In this document: positions 1-11,721 of the stretch, piece after piece | How positions within the stretch are numbered: position 1 is the stretch's first letter | Layout: the number at the start of each line of letters is the position of its first letter | Assembly (NCBI GenBank): GCA_033002965.1 | Contig: JAURVB010003560.1 | Span: 39,335 to 103,334, forward strand | Origin: Piper betle | Lineage: Eukaryota; Streptophyta; Magnoliopsida; Piperales; Piperaceae | Reading direction: 5' to 3' | DNA: 64,000 nucleotides | The notes under the pieces: generated by a model | What the model saw: only the letters and a program-made list of their open reading frames with translations | The model's database searches: none | What the model was told of the DNA's origin: nothing | Position numbers and translations under genes: made by a program

Positions 1-396
1 ATAAGTACACGCATTTTTACGGATTTCACGAATAAGAGAGTGAGCGGTATGGAGATATGTATGGCACTAGTACTCTTTTAAACCTTGTGGTAGTGCGGTG
101 TATGAACATTAGCCGTGCATGGGAGCTAGCACTTGGTTAAGTATGTTTATTTACCCCCCAATGTGAGGCAATCTTGAAGTTTAAAAAGTTTTCGTGGGTA
201 ATGTAATACCCATTTGCTATATTGTATTAGTTATTTTTTGAACCAGTAACACTCGTTCCTGACATTTGTCATATAATCTATGTAGGTCTTGCAAATCTTG
301 AGTCGACTTTGGTAGAAGGAAAGATAAATACTACACACACTTGAGCTCAACGAAGTTATTTTTTTCTCACTTTTACTTATATATGATGTGTTTTTA
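1..396 (+). mobile_element. LARD-type LTR fragment A, left part
   Basis: This stretch aligns with the 3' part of the full LTR at 6503-9540: compare positions 1-60 with about 8860-8920, and 240-390 with 9225-9380. It lacks a block present in the full copy just after position 110. It contains no coding signal. It is cut at 396 by the TRIM array and resumes at 6334. The 5' part of this LTR and its element lie left of the window. Confidence 0.8.
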
Positions 397-766
397 TGTA
401 ACGACCCAGCCCAAAGTGCAACGTAATGGGCTAAGTCATTTCTTTAAAATGGGTACCCCGGAAGTTAAAGATCTATAGTCTATGCCCACTTATAAACATG
501 ATCTTCTCCCAGTAGGTATTAGACGTGGGACTAAGTTGAGGGATGTCACAATCTACCCACCTTAGGAAATTTTGTCCCCGAAATGCCTATTCATAGCCCG
601 TTGCTAGCCCCAACCCACGACCTATCTGGCCCGTGACCGGCAGCCTAGCCAACGTTTCTAGTCTTGGCCCGTTGCTATCCCTAGCCTACGACTTCTTTTG
701 GCCCGTGACCGGCAGCCTAGCCAACATCCCTAGTCCATCCCACCATCTAACAAGAAACCAGGTCGG

Positions 767-779
767 CTATGATACCATC
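767..779 (-). other. TRIM primer-binding site (representative copy)
   Basis: The plus strand reads ggctatgataccatc immediately left of the LTR starting at 780. Its complement resembles the tRNA-iMet primer site TGGTATCAGAGCC with one or two changes. The same motif, often with the exact ggctctgatacca form (for example before 4649, 5032 and 5798), precedes the LTR copies of the array. This fixes the element orientation as minus. Confidence 0.75.
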
Positions 780-3700
780 TGTAACGACCCAGCCCAAAGT
801 GCAACGTAATGGGCTAAGTCATTTCTTTAAAATGGGTACCTCGGAAGTTAAAGATCTATAGTCCATTCCCACTTATAAATAGGATCTTCTCCCAGTAGGT
901 ATTAGATGTGGGACTAAGTTGAGGGATCTCACAATCCACCAACCTTAGGAAATTTCATACCCGAAATGCCTATTCTTAGCCCATTTCTTTAAAATGGGTA
1001 CCCCGGAAGTTAAAGATCTATAGTCCATTCCCACTTATAAACAGAATCTTCTCCCAGTAGGTATTAGATGTGGGACTAAGTTGAGGGATCTCACAATCCA
1101 CCCACCTTAGGAAGTTTCGTCCCCGAAATGCCTATTCTTGGCCCGTTGGTAGCCCCAACCCACGTCCTTTCTGGCCCGTGACCGGCAGCCTAGCCAACGT
1201 TTCTAGTCTTGGCCCGTTGCTAACCCCAGCCCACGACCTTTTTTGGCCCGTGACCGGCAGCCTAGCCAACGTCCCTAGTCCATCCCACCATCTAACACGG
1301 AACCAGGTTGGCTTTGATACCATTTGTAATGACCCAGCCCAAAGTTCAACGTAATGGGCTAAGTCATTTCTTTAAAATGGGTACCCCGGAAGTTAAAGAT
1401 CTATAGTCAATTCCCACTTATAAACAAGATCTTCTCCCAGTAGGTATTAGATGTGGGACTAAGTTGAGGGATCTCACAATCCACCCACCTTAGGAAATTT
1501 TGTCCTCGAAATGCCTATTCTTAGCCCGTTGCTAGCCCTAGCCCACGACCTATCTGGCCCGTGACCGGCAGCCTAGCCAACGTTTCTAGTCTTGGCCCGT
1601 TGCTATCCCTAGCCTATGACTTCTTTTGGCCCGTGACCAGCAGCCTAGCCAACGTCCCTAGTCCATCCCACCATCTAACAAGAAACCAGGTCAGCTATGA
1701 TACCATTTGTAACGACCCAGCCCAAAGTGCAACGTAATGGGCTAAGTCATTTCTTTAAAATGGGTACCCCGGAAGTTAAAGATCTATAGTCCATTCCCAC
1801 TTATAAACAAGATCTTCTCCCAGTAGGTATTAGATGTGGGACAAAGTTGAGGGATCTCACAATTCACCCACCTTATGAAATTTCATCCCGAAATGCCTAT
1901 TCTTAGCCTATTTCTTTAAAATGGGTACCCCGGAAGTTAAAGACCTATAGTCCATTCCCACTTATAAACAGGATCTTCTCCCAGTAGGTATTAGATGTGG
2001 GACTAAGTTGAGGGATCTCACAATCCACCAACCTTAGGAAATTTCGTCCCTGAAATGCCTATTCTTGGCCCGTTGGTAGCCCCAACCCACGTCCTTTCTG
2101 GCCCGTGACCGGCAGCCTAGCCAACGTTTCTAGTCTTGGCCCGTTGCTAACCCCAGCCCACGACCTTTTTTGGCCCGTGACCGGCAGCCTAGCCAACGTC
2201 CCTAGTCCATCCCACCATCTAACACGGAACCAGGTTGGCTCTGATACAATTTGTAATGACCCAGCCCAAAGTTCAACGTAATGGGCTAAGTCATTTCTTT
2301 AAAATGGGTACCCCGGAAGTTAAAGATGTATAGTCAATTCCCACTTATAAACAAGATCTTCTCCCAGTAGGTATTAGATGTGGGACTAAGTTGAGGGATC
2401 TCACAATCCACCCACCTTAGGAAATTTTGTCCCCGAAATGCCTATTCTTAGCCCGTTGCTAGCCCCAGCCCACGACGTATCTGGCCCGTGACCGGCAGCC
2501 TAGCCAACGTTTCTAGTCTTGGCCCATTGCTATCCCTAGCCTACGACCTCTTTTGGCCCGTGACCGGCAGCCTAGCCAACGTCCCTAGTCCATCCCACCA
2601 TCTAACAAGAAACCAGGTCGGCTATGATACCATTTGGAACGACCCAGCCCAAAGTGCATCGTAATGGGCTAAGTCATTTCTTTAAAATGGGTACCCCGGA
2701 AGTTAAAGATCTATAGTCCATTCCCACTTATAAACAGGATCTTCTCCCAGTAGGTATTAGATGTGGGACTAAGTTGAGGGATCTCACAATCCACCCACCT
2801 TATGAAATTTCATCCCCGAAATGCTTATTCTTAGCCCATTTCTTTAAAATGGGTACCCCGGAAGTTAAAGATCTATAGTCCATTCCCACTTATAAACAGG
2901 ATCTTCTCCCAGTAGGTATTAGATGTGGGACTAAGTTGAGGGATCTCACAATCCACCCACCTTAGGAAATTTCGTCCCCGAAATGCCTATTCTTAGCCCG
3001 TTGGTAGCCCCAACCCACGTCCTTTCTGGCCCGTGACCGGCAGCCTAGCCAACGTTTCTAGTCTTGGCCTGTTGCTAACCCCAGTCCATGACCTTTTTTG
3101 GCCCGTGACCGGCAGCCTAGCCAACGTCCCTAGTCCATCCCACCATCTAACAAGAAACCAGGTCGGCTATGATACCATTTGTAATGACCCAGCCCAAAGT
3201 GCAACGTAATGGGTTATGTCATTTCTTTAAAATGGGTACCCCGGAAGTTAAAGATATATAGTCCATTCCCACTTATAAACAGGATCTTCTCCTAGTAGGT
3301 ATTAGATGTAGGACTAAGTTGAGGGATCTCACAATCCACCCACCTTAGGAAATTTCATACCCAAAATGCCTATTCTTAGCCCATTTCTTTAAAATGGGTA
3401 CCCCAGAAGTTAAAGATCTATAGTCCCACTTATAAACAGGATCTTCTCCCAGTAGGTATTAGATGTGGGACTAAGTTGAGGGATCTCACAATCCACCCAC
3501 CTTAGGAAATTTCATCCCCGAAATGCCTATTCTTGGCACGTTGGTAGCCCCAACCCACGTCCTTTCTGGCCCGTGACCGGCAGCCTAGCCAACGTTTCTA
3601 GTCTTGGCCCGTTGCTAACCCCAGCCCACGACCTTTTTGGCCCGTGACCGGCAGCTTAGCCAACATCCCTAGTCCATCCCACCATCTAACACGGAACCAG

Positions 3701-6179
3701 GTTGGCTCTGATACAATTTGTAATGACCCAGCCCAAAGTTCAACGTAATGGGCTAAGTCATTTCTTTAAAATGGGTACCCCGGAAGTTAAAGATGTATAG
3801 TCAATTCCCACTTATAAACAAGATCTTCTCCCAGTAGGTATTAGATGTGGGACAAATTTGAGGGATTTCACAATCCACCCACCTTAGGAAATTTCGTCCC
3901 CGAAATGCCTATTCTTAGCCCGTTGCTAGCCCCAGCCCACGACCTATCTGGCCCGTGACCGGCAGCCTAGCCAACGTTTCTAGTCTTGGCCCGTTGCTAT
4001 CCCTTAGCCTACGACTTCTTTTGGCCCGTGACCGGCAGCCTAGCCAACGTCCCTAGTCCATCCCACACCCTAACAAGAAACCAGGTCGGCTATGATACCA
4101 TCTGTAACGACCCAACCCAAAGTGCAACATAATGGGCTAAGTCATTTCTTTAAAATGGGTACCCCGGAAGTTAAAGATCTATAGTCCATTCCCACTTATA
4201 AACAGGATCTTCTCCCAGTAGGTATTAGATGTGGGACTAAGTTGAGGGATCTCACAATCCACCCACCTTAGGAAATTTCATACCCGAAATGCCTATTCTT
4301 AGCCCATTTCTTTAAAATGGATACCCCGGAAGTTAAAGATCTATAGTCCATTCCCACTTATAAACAGGATCTTCTCCCAGTAGATATTAGATGTGGGACT
4401 AAGTTAAGGGATCTCACAATCCACCCACCTTAGGAAGTTTCGTCCCCGAAATGCCTATTCTTGGCCCGTTGGTAGCCCCAACCCACGTCCTTTCTGGCCC
4501 GTGACCGGCAGCCTAGCCATCGTTTCTAGTCTTGGCCCGTTGCTAACCCCAGCCCACGACCTTTTTTTGGCCCGTGACTGGAAGCCTAGCCAACGTCCCT
4601 AGTCCATCCCACCATCTAAGACGGAACCAGGTTGGCTCTGATACCATTTGTAATGACCCAGCCCAAAGTTCAACGTAATGGGCTAAGTCATTTCTTTAAA
4701 ATGGGTACCCCGGAAGTGAAAGATCTATAGTCCATTCCCACTTATAAACAAGATCTTCTCCCAGTAGGTATTAGATGTGGGACTAAGTTGAGGGATCTGA
4801 CAATCCACCCACCTTAGGAAATTTCGTCCCCGAAATGCCTATTCTTGGCCCGTTGGTAGCCCCAACGCTCGTCCTTTCTGGCCCGTGACCGGTAGCCTAG
4901 CCAACGTTTCTAGTCTTGGCCCGTTGCTAACCCCAGCCCACGACCTTTTTTGGCCTGTGACCTGCAGCTTAGCCAACGTCCCTAGTCCATCCCACCATCT
5001 AACACGGAACCAGGTTGGCTCTGATACCATTTGTAATGACCCAGCCCAAAGTTCAACGTAATGGGCTAAGTCATTTCTTTAAAATGGGTACCCCGGAAGT
5101 GAAAGATCTATAGTCCATTCCCACTTATAAACAAGATCTTCTCCCAGTAGGTATTAGATGTGGGACTAGTTGAGGGATCTGACAATCCACCCACCTTAGG
5201 AAATTTCGTCCCCGAAATGCCTATTCTTGGCCCGTTGGTAGCCCCAACGCTCGTCCTTTCTGGCCCGTGACCGGTAGCCTAGCCAACGTTTCTAGTCTTG
5301 GCCCGTTGCTAACCCCAGCCCACGACCTTTTTTTGGCCCGTGACCTGCAGCTTAGCCAACGTCCCTAGTCCATCCCACCATCTAACACGGAACCAGGTTG
5401 GCTCTGATACCATTTGTAATGACCCAGCCCAAAGTTCAACGTAATGGGCTAAGTCATTTCTTTAAAATGGGTACCCCGGAAGTTAAAGATGTATAGTCAA
5501 TTCCCACTTATAAACAAGATCTTCTCCCAGTAGGTATTAGATGTGGGACTAAGTTGAGGGATCTCACAATCCACCCACCTTAGGAAATTTCGTCCCCGAA
5601 ATGCCTATTCTTAGCCCGTTGCTAGCCCCAGCCCACGACCTTTCTAGCCCGTGACCAGTAGCCTAGCCAACGTTTCTAGTCTTGGCCCGTTGCTATCCCT
5701 AGCCCGCGACCTTTTTTGGCCCGTGACCGGTAGGCTAGCCAACGTCCCTAGTCAATCCCACTATCTAACACGAAACCAGGTCGGCTCTGATACCATTTGT
5801 AATGACCCAGCCCAAAGTGCAACGTAATGGGCTAAGTCATTTCTTTAAAATGGGTACCCCGGAAGTTAAAGATCTATAGTCCATTATCACTTATAAACAG
5901 GATCTTCTCCCAGTAGGTATTAGATGTGGGACTAAGTTGAGGGATCTCACAATCCACCCACCTTAGGAAATTTCATCCCCGAAATGCCTATTCTTGGCCC
6001 GTTGGTAGCCCCAACCCACGTCCTTTCTGGCCCGTGACCAGCAGCCTAGCCAACGTTTCTAGTCTTGGCCCGTTGCTAACCCCAGCCCACGACTTTTTTG
6101 GCCCGTGACCGGCAGCCTAGCCAACGTCCCTAGTCCATCCCACCATCTAACACGGAACCAGGTCGGCTTTGATACCATT

Positions 6180-6333
6180 TGTAACGACCCAGCCCAAAGT
6201 GCAACGTAATGGGCTAAGTCATTTCTTTAAAATGGGTACCCCGGATGTTAAAGATGTCTAGTCCATTCCCACTTATAAACATGATCTTCTCCCAGTAGGT
6301 ATTAGATGTGGGACTAAGTTGAGGGATCTCACA
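6180..6333 (-). repeat. Terminal TRIM LTR, 154 bp
   Basis: This is the last LTR of the array, running from TGTAACGACC to GGATCTCACA and abutting the right-hand tttta. The same LTR occurs alone at 31340-31473 with its own target duplication, and with a short internal stub at 53409-53608. These independent copies confirm the LTR ends. Confidence 0.85.
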
Positions 6334-6497
6334 TTTTACATGTATTTAATAATATCTTCCATTCTCATGACACCAAGAAGGTTGTTTTGATCTATTGGAT
6401 CAATCAAGTCTAACCGACTAACAACTTTAAACATGATTCGACTCGATCATAACATTTCTGATTTAGTTCTTTTGTGAACCGAAATCGAGGTGTTACA
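6334..6497 (+). mobile_element. LARD-type LTR fragment A, right end
   Basis: This resumes the LTR interrupted at 396 and matches 9385-9540 of the full copy, including the 'ttccattctcatgacacc' block and the gaaccgaaatc..ttaca terminus. It is followed directly by ctatc and then by the next LTR, which starts at 6503. Confidence 0.8.
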
Positions 6498-6502
6498 CTA
6501 TC

Positions 6503-8066
6503 TGTAAAACCCTATTTTCGGGTTAAGGTTTTACCCGATTTGGTAAGTATCGAGTTGGTTAGAGCGAGCTCAAGCCATACCAATTTTCAGGATATGAGTA
6601 TGGGGCCCAGATGGCTATATGAGCATGTTATGGAGGTTGAGTATGTCTGACATGCATATGATAGTTTTAGTTATAATATGGTAGATCATGAGTTATCATT
6701 ATATACAAAAGGTATACATTTGATTTTTATGAGTTAAGTAAGATTTTAGGCCAAGATCTAGCCTGTTGCAACGTTTAGTATTTGTTTGAGATTTTTAGGG
6801 TATCTCATTGCATGCATCATAGGTGTTTCAGATCATCAGATTGTGCCTCGTGGGGCCAACTAGATTGAGTTCAGGGTTGGAGGCCCAATTAGCCTTTTTG
6901 CTTCGATTCCCACTTATAGAGTCACTTTGAGGACTCGAGTGTGTTTGGACTTTGGACGATCTCGATCAAAACTTTTCATCTATATGCATAGTGCATATAA
7001 TCCATAGGTGGGCTCCATTGGCCACAAGTAATCAGACATCTAGATCGTGCCACATGGCAAGATCTGAGTCGTCCACTAAGCTTTGTCTTCACCATTTGAT
7101 TTCCAGTGACTTCCCCATGTTTTTACATGATTTTCACCTCAACGCTGCCACCACTTCAAATTGCCGCTGACGAGTCTCCGCCAAGTGCCCGACCACCGGA
7201 TTGGTATGACCGTGACCACACGGCTGGCTACTAGTCCGTACCCATGATCGCCACTGGCATCGCCGCTGTCGCCATTGGCGACGAAGTTTTTGTTGTCAAT
7301 TTTTGTTGCCGCCACCACCCTTTCAAGCCATTTTCCGGCATCGGCGACTATCCTCCAGTAAAACCAACTACCCCAAAAGCTTCATCGTGACGAGATCTTC
7401 CATTTGAGACCGACATCGACTTCCGCCAAGGCTATGATTGCCGCCGGTGAAGTCAACGCACATGGCAGCGAAGCCTCCCATTTGCAGCCGATTTCCGGCC
7501 AACTAGTGGCTAGACTCTTGCAATCGCCACCACCATCACGTTCCCCGTCCTCCCCTTTGTCGATTGCAACTGACGACAGCCTCCACAGCTGCCATGGGCA
7601 TATTCTGGCGACGGGCTTCACTGCACCTACCAGCTTGCTCACCTGTGTCACGTTTGTGTCTGCGTTCACCTGCCGGATCATGCTCACTAGCCGCCAACCC
7701 ATGTCCGAGTCTGCCTGCCTATGCCTGAGTTCATGTCGAGTACATGTCCGCCCAGTCAACCGAGCCCAATTTTTCAGTTAACCTAGACTGAGTTGGTTCA
7801 ACTCGGTTTGGTCTAGTTCAGATCATTTTTGGACCATTTCCATTCGTTCTTCCACCATTTTAGGTAATTCAAGAACCTCACTCTTTGTTGTGATGCATAG
7901 TCACATGATTTAGCATGATTGGATGTTATGATTTCTTTATTTATTGTTATTTATTTATTTTTATTTATAAGTTTATCACATATGATAAATGCTTACATGA
8001 TTATTTGTTATTATTAACATTATAATTACTTATGAATATTAGTCTTATTATGTGTACTAAATTGTA

Positions 8067-8122
<56 letters not shown>

Positions 8123-9540
8123 CGTTATGTGTATATTATTATTTATTTGTATTTAATTATATATTCTTATATTTTATGACAATGATATTTTTAATATTCA
8201 TGATTAATGAGTATTAACTATTTGTTTGTTTGTTTATTGAATTATTTAATTATTATATATTTATTCATTTATATGTTTACTAACACAAATATATGTTGAT
8301 ATTTACTTGTGTTTACCCATATATTTATATAGTATAATTATAATATTATTTTATGATTAGAGTATTGTTCTTGTTTGTGTATTTATTATTTATCTAATTA
8401 TCTATGAGTCCATTTTATTGTTTATTTATTTATTTATTATTATTGTGTTTCAATTTTCTTGCCAGATGTGGTTTGTTAGTCTTTATTAAGATGTATTATT
8501 GATATGAGCACACACCACGAGCATGCATCATATATAGATGTTAGTATTTTACTTAGTAGGGGTTCTGATGTAGGTTTCAGAGTCCGAGCTTGACATAAAT
8601 ATGCAAATACGCTTGGAGTTTGGACCACATGTCCGTAGGACTCTCCCTCTCTACTTGACTCCTTTCGTGTCTAGTTTAATCATGTTTTATACGTAGGATG
8701 ACAATGGCAGTGTTTTATTGCATCCCTCCGATGTTGGGCCATTTAGCTATGTTCTCTACATGTTTAATAAAACTATAAGGATGAGATCTCTTGTTGGTTT
8801 TTGAACTTAAGCTCTAGAAATGTATGATACAAGCCTCTTCCCTAAGCCTATTATATAAGCACGCGCATTTTTACAGATTTCATGAATAAGAGAATGAATG
8901 GTACGGAGATATGTATGGATTGCATTAGTACTCCTTCAAACCTTGAGGTAGTGCGGTGTATAAAGGTGTTGCGTAACGCAACATATTTTCAGAATTTGTG
9001 GCACTAACTTAACTGTTACTTTGGCCACTCGAGTACCGTGGCGGGTGATATGGAAGATGTGAGGGTGTAGGCGTTCTATTTATGAATATAATTATGAGCC
9101 GCACATACAAGCCGGCACTTGCTTAAGTATGTTTGCTTACGGCCAAGTGTAAGGCTATCTTGAAGTTTCATAAGTTTTCGTGGGTAATGGAATACCCATT
9201 TGCCAGATTGTATTAGTTATTATACGGACCAGTAACACTCGTTACTAACATTTTTCATATAATATATGTAGGTCTTGCAAGTCTAGAGTCGACTTTGCTG
9301 GAAGGATAGATAAATGCTACAAACACTTAAGCTCAGCGCATTTATTTCATTTATTACTTTTACTTATATTTGATGTGTTTTGATATGTATTTAACAATGT
9401 CTTCCATTCTCATGACACCAAGAAGGTTGTTTCGATCTATTGTATCGATCGAGCTTACTGACCCACAACTTTAAACATGATTCGACTCGATCGTAATATT
9501 TCTTATTTGTTTTTAAGTGAACCGAAATTTGGGTCTTACA
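6503..9540 (+). repeat. Full-length LARD LTR B, 3,038 bp
   Basis: It begins TGTAAAACCC and ends GGGTCTTACA, so it has TG..CA ends. Diverged copies occur at 16130-18780, 38112-40667 (minus), 44435-47382 (minus) and 59534-63194. It contains a GC-rich, CCG-rich island at about 7150-7770, whose overlapping 125-aa ORFs on both strands are low-complexity artefacts. AT-rich sequence and a TG/TA microsatellite follow. Confidence 0.85.
8065..8117. repeat. (TG)n(TA)n microsatellite in LTR B
   Basis: An alternating TG run passes into a TA run inside the LTR. A shorter TA run sits at the equivalent place in LTR D (13366-13397), so it is an internal feature of the LTR family. Confidence 0.9.
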
Positions 9541-9542
9541 AA

Positions 9543-9556
9543 TTGGTATTAGAGCC
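9543..9556 (+). other. Primer-binding site, tRNA-iMet type
   Basis: ttggtattagagcc lies two bases after the end of LTR B. It differs from the usual plant iMet primer site TGGTATCAGAGCC by one transition. It fixes the element as plus strand. Confidence 0.8.
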
Positions 9557-10094
9557 ATATCTTGGTCAATTGAGATGGAAAACTTTTGTTTTGAGCCAAG
9601 TGCATGGAGCTGTCCTAAGCCAAGCTGACATATGTTTCCTTTAGTTTATTGGATTTTAGATTTTGTGCTCAGTCAGACTTGAGAAGTGGATGTTTTAGTG
9701 TTAACAGGTAGAAAAGTTAGAAGATGGATATGAGATCATAGTTTAGTAGACACCAGTTGGGATCTCATTGGAATATTATGATAAGCTTAGAGACAAGCTT
9801 TTCCTTTTATTGTGCCAAAGATTTGGATGACGTAAGAGTGTCCACATGGTCAGTCAATTGAAGTTGAGATGAATAGTGATCAAGAGTATTTAGTGTACCA
9901 TGAGACCAGTGAGGGCTCAATATTTTCTTTCCATCATACGTGTCACCATTATGATCAGACACGCATGGTTAGATAACTTGAGCCGAGTTGATAGCAGCTA
10001 CCTCTGTGGAGATAGACACATCGAGATAAACATGCCAGAGAAAGTAATGGGTTCACAACATATATGATCAGGAGCAGGCTTCAGCACCTTGCTA

Positions 10095-10345
10095 GCCCAT
10101 ATGCCGTCTGAGTAGCACAATCGCCATTTGAGTAGAGCAACCATCATCTATGTTGCACAACCACCGTCCGAGTTGCCCAACAGCCGACCATGATGCACTA
10201 CCACTGACCGAATAACACTACGACCATCCATGTTACCCAACCATTGACTGTGATGTACTACCCCCAACCCAATGCGCACTATTGCCGTTCGTGATGCACA
10301 ACCACCGTCCTTGTATTGCACTACCGTCGACCGAGTGGAGCAGTT
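10095..10345. repeat. Degenerate minisatellite in LARD interior
   Basis: About ten imperfect units, roughly 20-35 bp each, share cores such as 'gcacaaccaccgtc' and 'gcactaccgtcgaccga'. The second internal copy (around 12235-12290) and the minus-strand copy (around 43180-43275) have only a few units, so copy number varies between elements. Confidence 0.7.
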
Positions 10346-10605
10346 TTGGTAGAAGTAAGGGCCGAGTAGTTACCTCACCCTACAGAAGGACAACTACTTG
10401 AGGATGTTCTTAGCTTTACACAGAATTTGCATGTCACAACATTGACAACAGAGTTGGAAAAGAGATTGAGGACAAGATACAGTTATGGTAACATCATCCG
10501 AGTAGAGAAAAGTTAGGCACATTAGAATTATTTGGATGTGAGGGCACATAATTAACTTCACCAACCATCTTGCATACCATCGCCTTGACCTGGCATTCTT
10601 GGTTC

Positions 10606-11721
10606 AGACGCGTACTAAATTTGCGTGCAACGTGTTTAATTGTAGGTTTGTTAGTACTGTTTCCTTTATTAGGACGTATTTTTTATATGAGCACACACAA
10701 TGAGCATGTAATATATAGAGATGCTCGTATTTTACTTAGCAGTGGGTTTCGATATAGGTTATGGAGTCTGAGTTCACTATAGATGTGTAGATACACTTGG
10801 AGCTTGGACCATAGGTTCGTAGGACTCTCCCTCTCTACTTGACTCCTTGTGTGTCGAGTTTAAACGTGATTTAGATGTTGGATGACATTGGTATCATTTT
10901 ATTGCACCCCTCTGATGTCAGACCATTTAGCTGTGTTTTATACACATGTTTAATAAAACTACAAGGATGAGATCCCTTGTTGGTTTTTGAACTGAAGCTT
11001 AAGAAATGTATGATAAAAGCCTCTTCCCTAAGCCTATTACATAAGTACGTGCATTTTTACTGATTTCACGAATAGGAGAATGAGTAGTACAAATATATAT
11101 ATGAACCGCACTAGTACTCCTTCAAACCTTGAGGTAGTGTTGTGTATGAGTGTACTGCGTAATGCAGCATATTTCCAGAATTTGTGGCACTAACTTAATT
11201 GTTTCTTTTGCCACTTGAGTACCGTGGTGGGTGATATGAATGATGTGAGGGCATAAGTGTTATATATATGAATATGATTATGATCCGTGCATGGGAGCCG
11301 ACACTTGCTTAAATATGTTTGCTTACTATCCAGTGTAAGGCAATCTTGAAGTTTCATTAGTTTTCGTGGGTAATGGAATACCCATTTGCCAGTTTGTATA
11401 GATTATTTTTCGAACCAGTAACATTCGTTACTAATGTTTTTGATATAATATATGTAGGTCTTACAAATCGTAAATCGACTTTGGTGGAAGGTCTACACAC
11501 ACACTTGGGTTCAACGCATTTATTTCTTTTCTTCCTTTTTACTTTTATTTGATGTGTTTTAATGCCTATTTAATAATGTCCTACATTCTCATGACAACAA
11601 GAGGGTTGTTTCAATCTATTTTATCGATCGAGTTGTACCAACCGACAACTTTAAGCATGGTTCAACTCGATCGCAATATTTCTGATTCAGTTCTTAAGTG
11701 AACCGAAATCGGGGTGTTACA
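10606..11721 (+). mobile_element. Truncated LARD LTR C
   Basis: The sequence enters the LTR in its middle, equivalent to about 8470 of LTR B, and continues to the canonical end ggggtgttaca. A second PBS follows directly, so this LTR is in the 5' position relative to the second internal piece. Its 5' two-thirds are missing. The left edge is approximate. Confidence 0.7.

Larger units (their letters stand above)
397..6333 (-). mobile_element. Tandem TRIM array (14 LTRs, 13 internal domains)
   Basis: The array starts TGTAACG and ends CTCACA, and is flanked on both sides by tttta (392-396 and 6334-6338), a 5-bp target duplication in LTR fragment A. LTR copies start at 397, 780, 1325, 1708, 2252, 2635, 3180, 3719, 4103, 4649, 5032, 5415, 5798 and 6180. 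The unit is 382-384 bp (LTR about 154, internal about 229) or 539-546 bp, where about 162 bp of extra partial LTR and flank are present. Read on the minus strand, each LTR is TG..CA, followed by a TGGTATCAnAGCC primer-binding site (tRNA-iMet type) and preceded by a purine-rich AAGGTGGGTGGAT tract. That is the layout of a terminal-repeat retrotransposon in miniature. Short ORFs here are repeat artefacts. Confidence 0.9.
9541..10605 (+). mobile_element. LARD internal region, first piece, non-coding
   Basis: This runs from the PBS to an abrupt switch into LTR sequence near 10605. It is homologous to 11722-12520 and, in reverse complement, to 42950-44434. I see no retroviral protein motif. It includes a degenerate minisatellite at about 10095-10345. 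Confidence 0.7.

Noticed and set aside
397..6333. CRISPR-like array
   Set aside because: The regular repeats are LTRs with primer sites in a plant genome; the units are far too long and the spacers are homologous to one another.
397..6333. Cassandra-type TRIM with a 5S rRNA promoter
   Set aside because: Only a short 'ccggaagttaa' resembles the 5S A-box. The rest of the 5S control region is absent and the motif is on the opposite strand to the element.
7382..7781. Two 125-codon ORFs overlapping on opposite strands
   Set aside because: They occupy the CCG-rich island of LARD LTR B and are not preserved in the other LTR copies.
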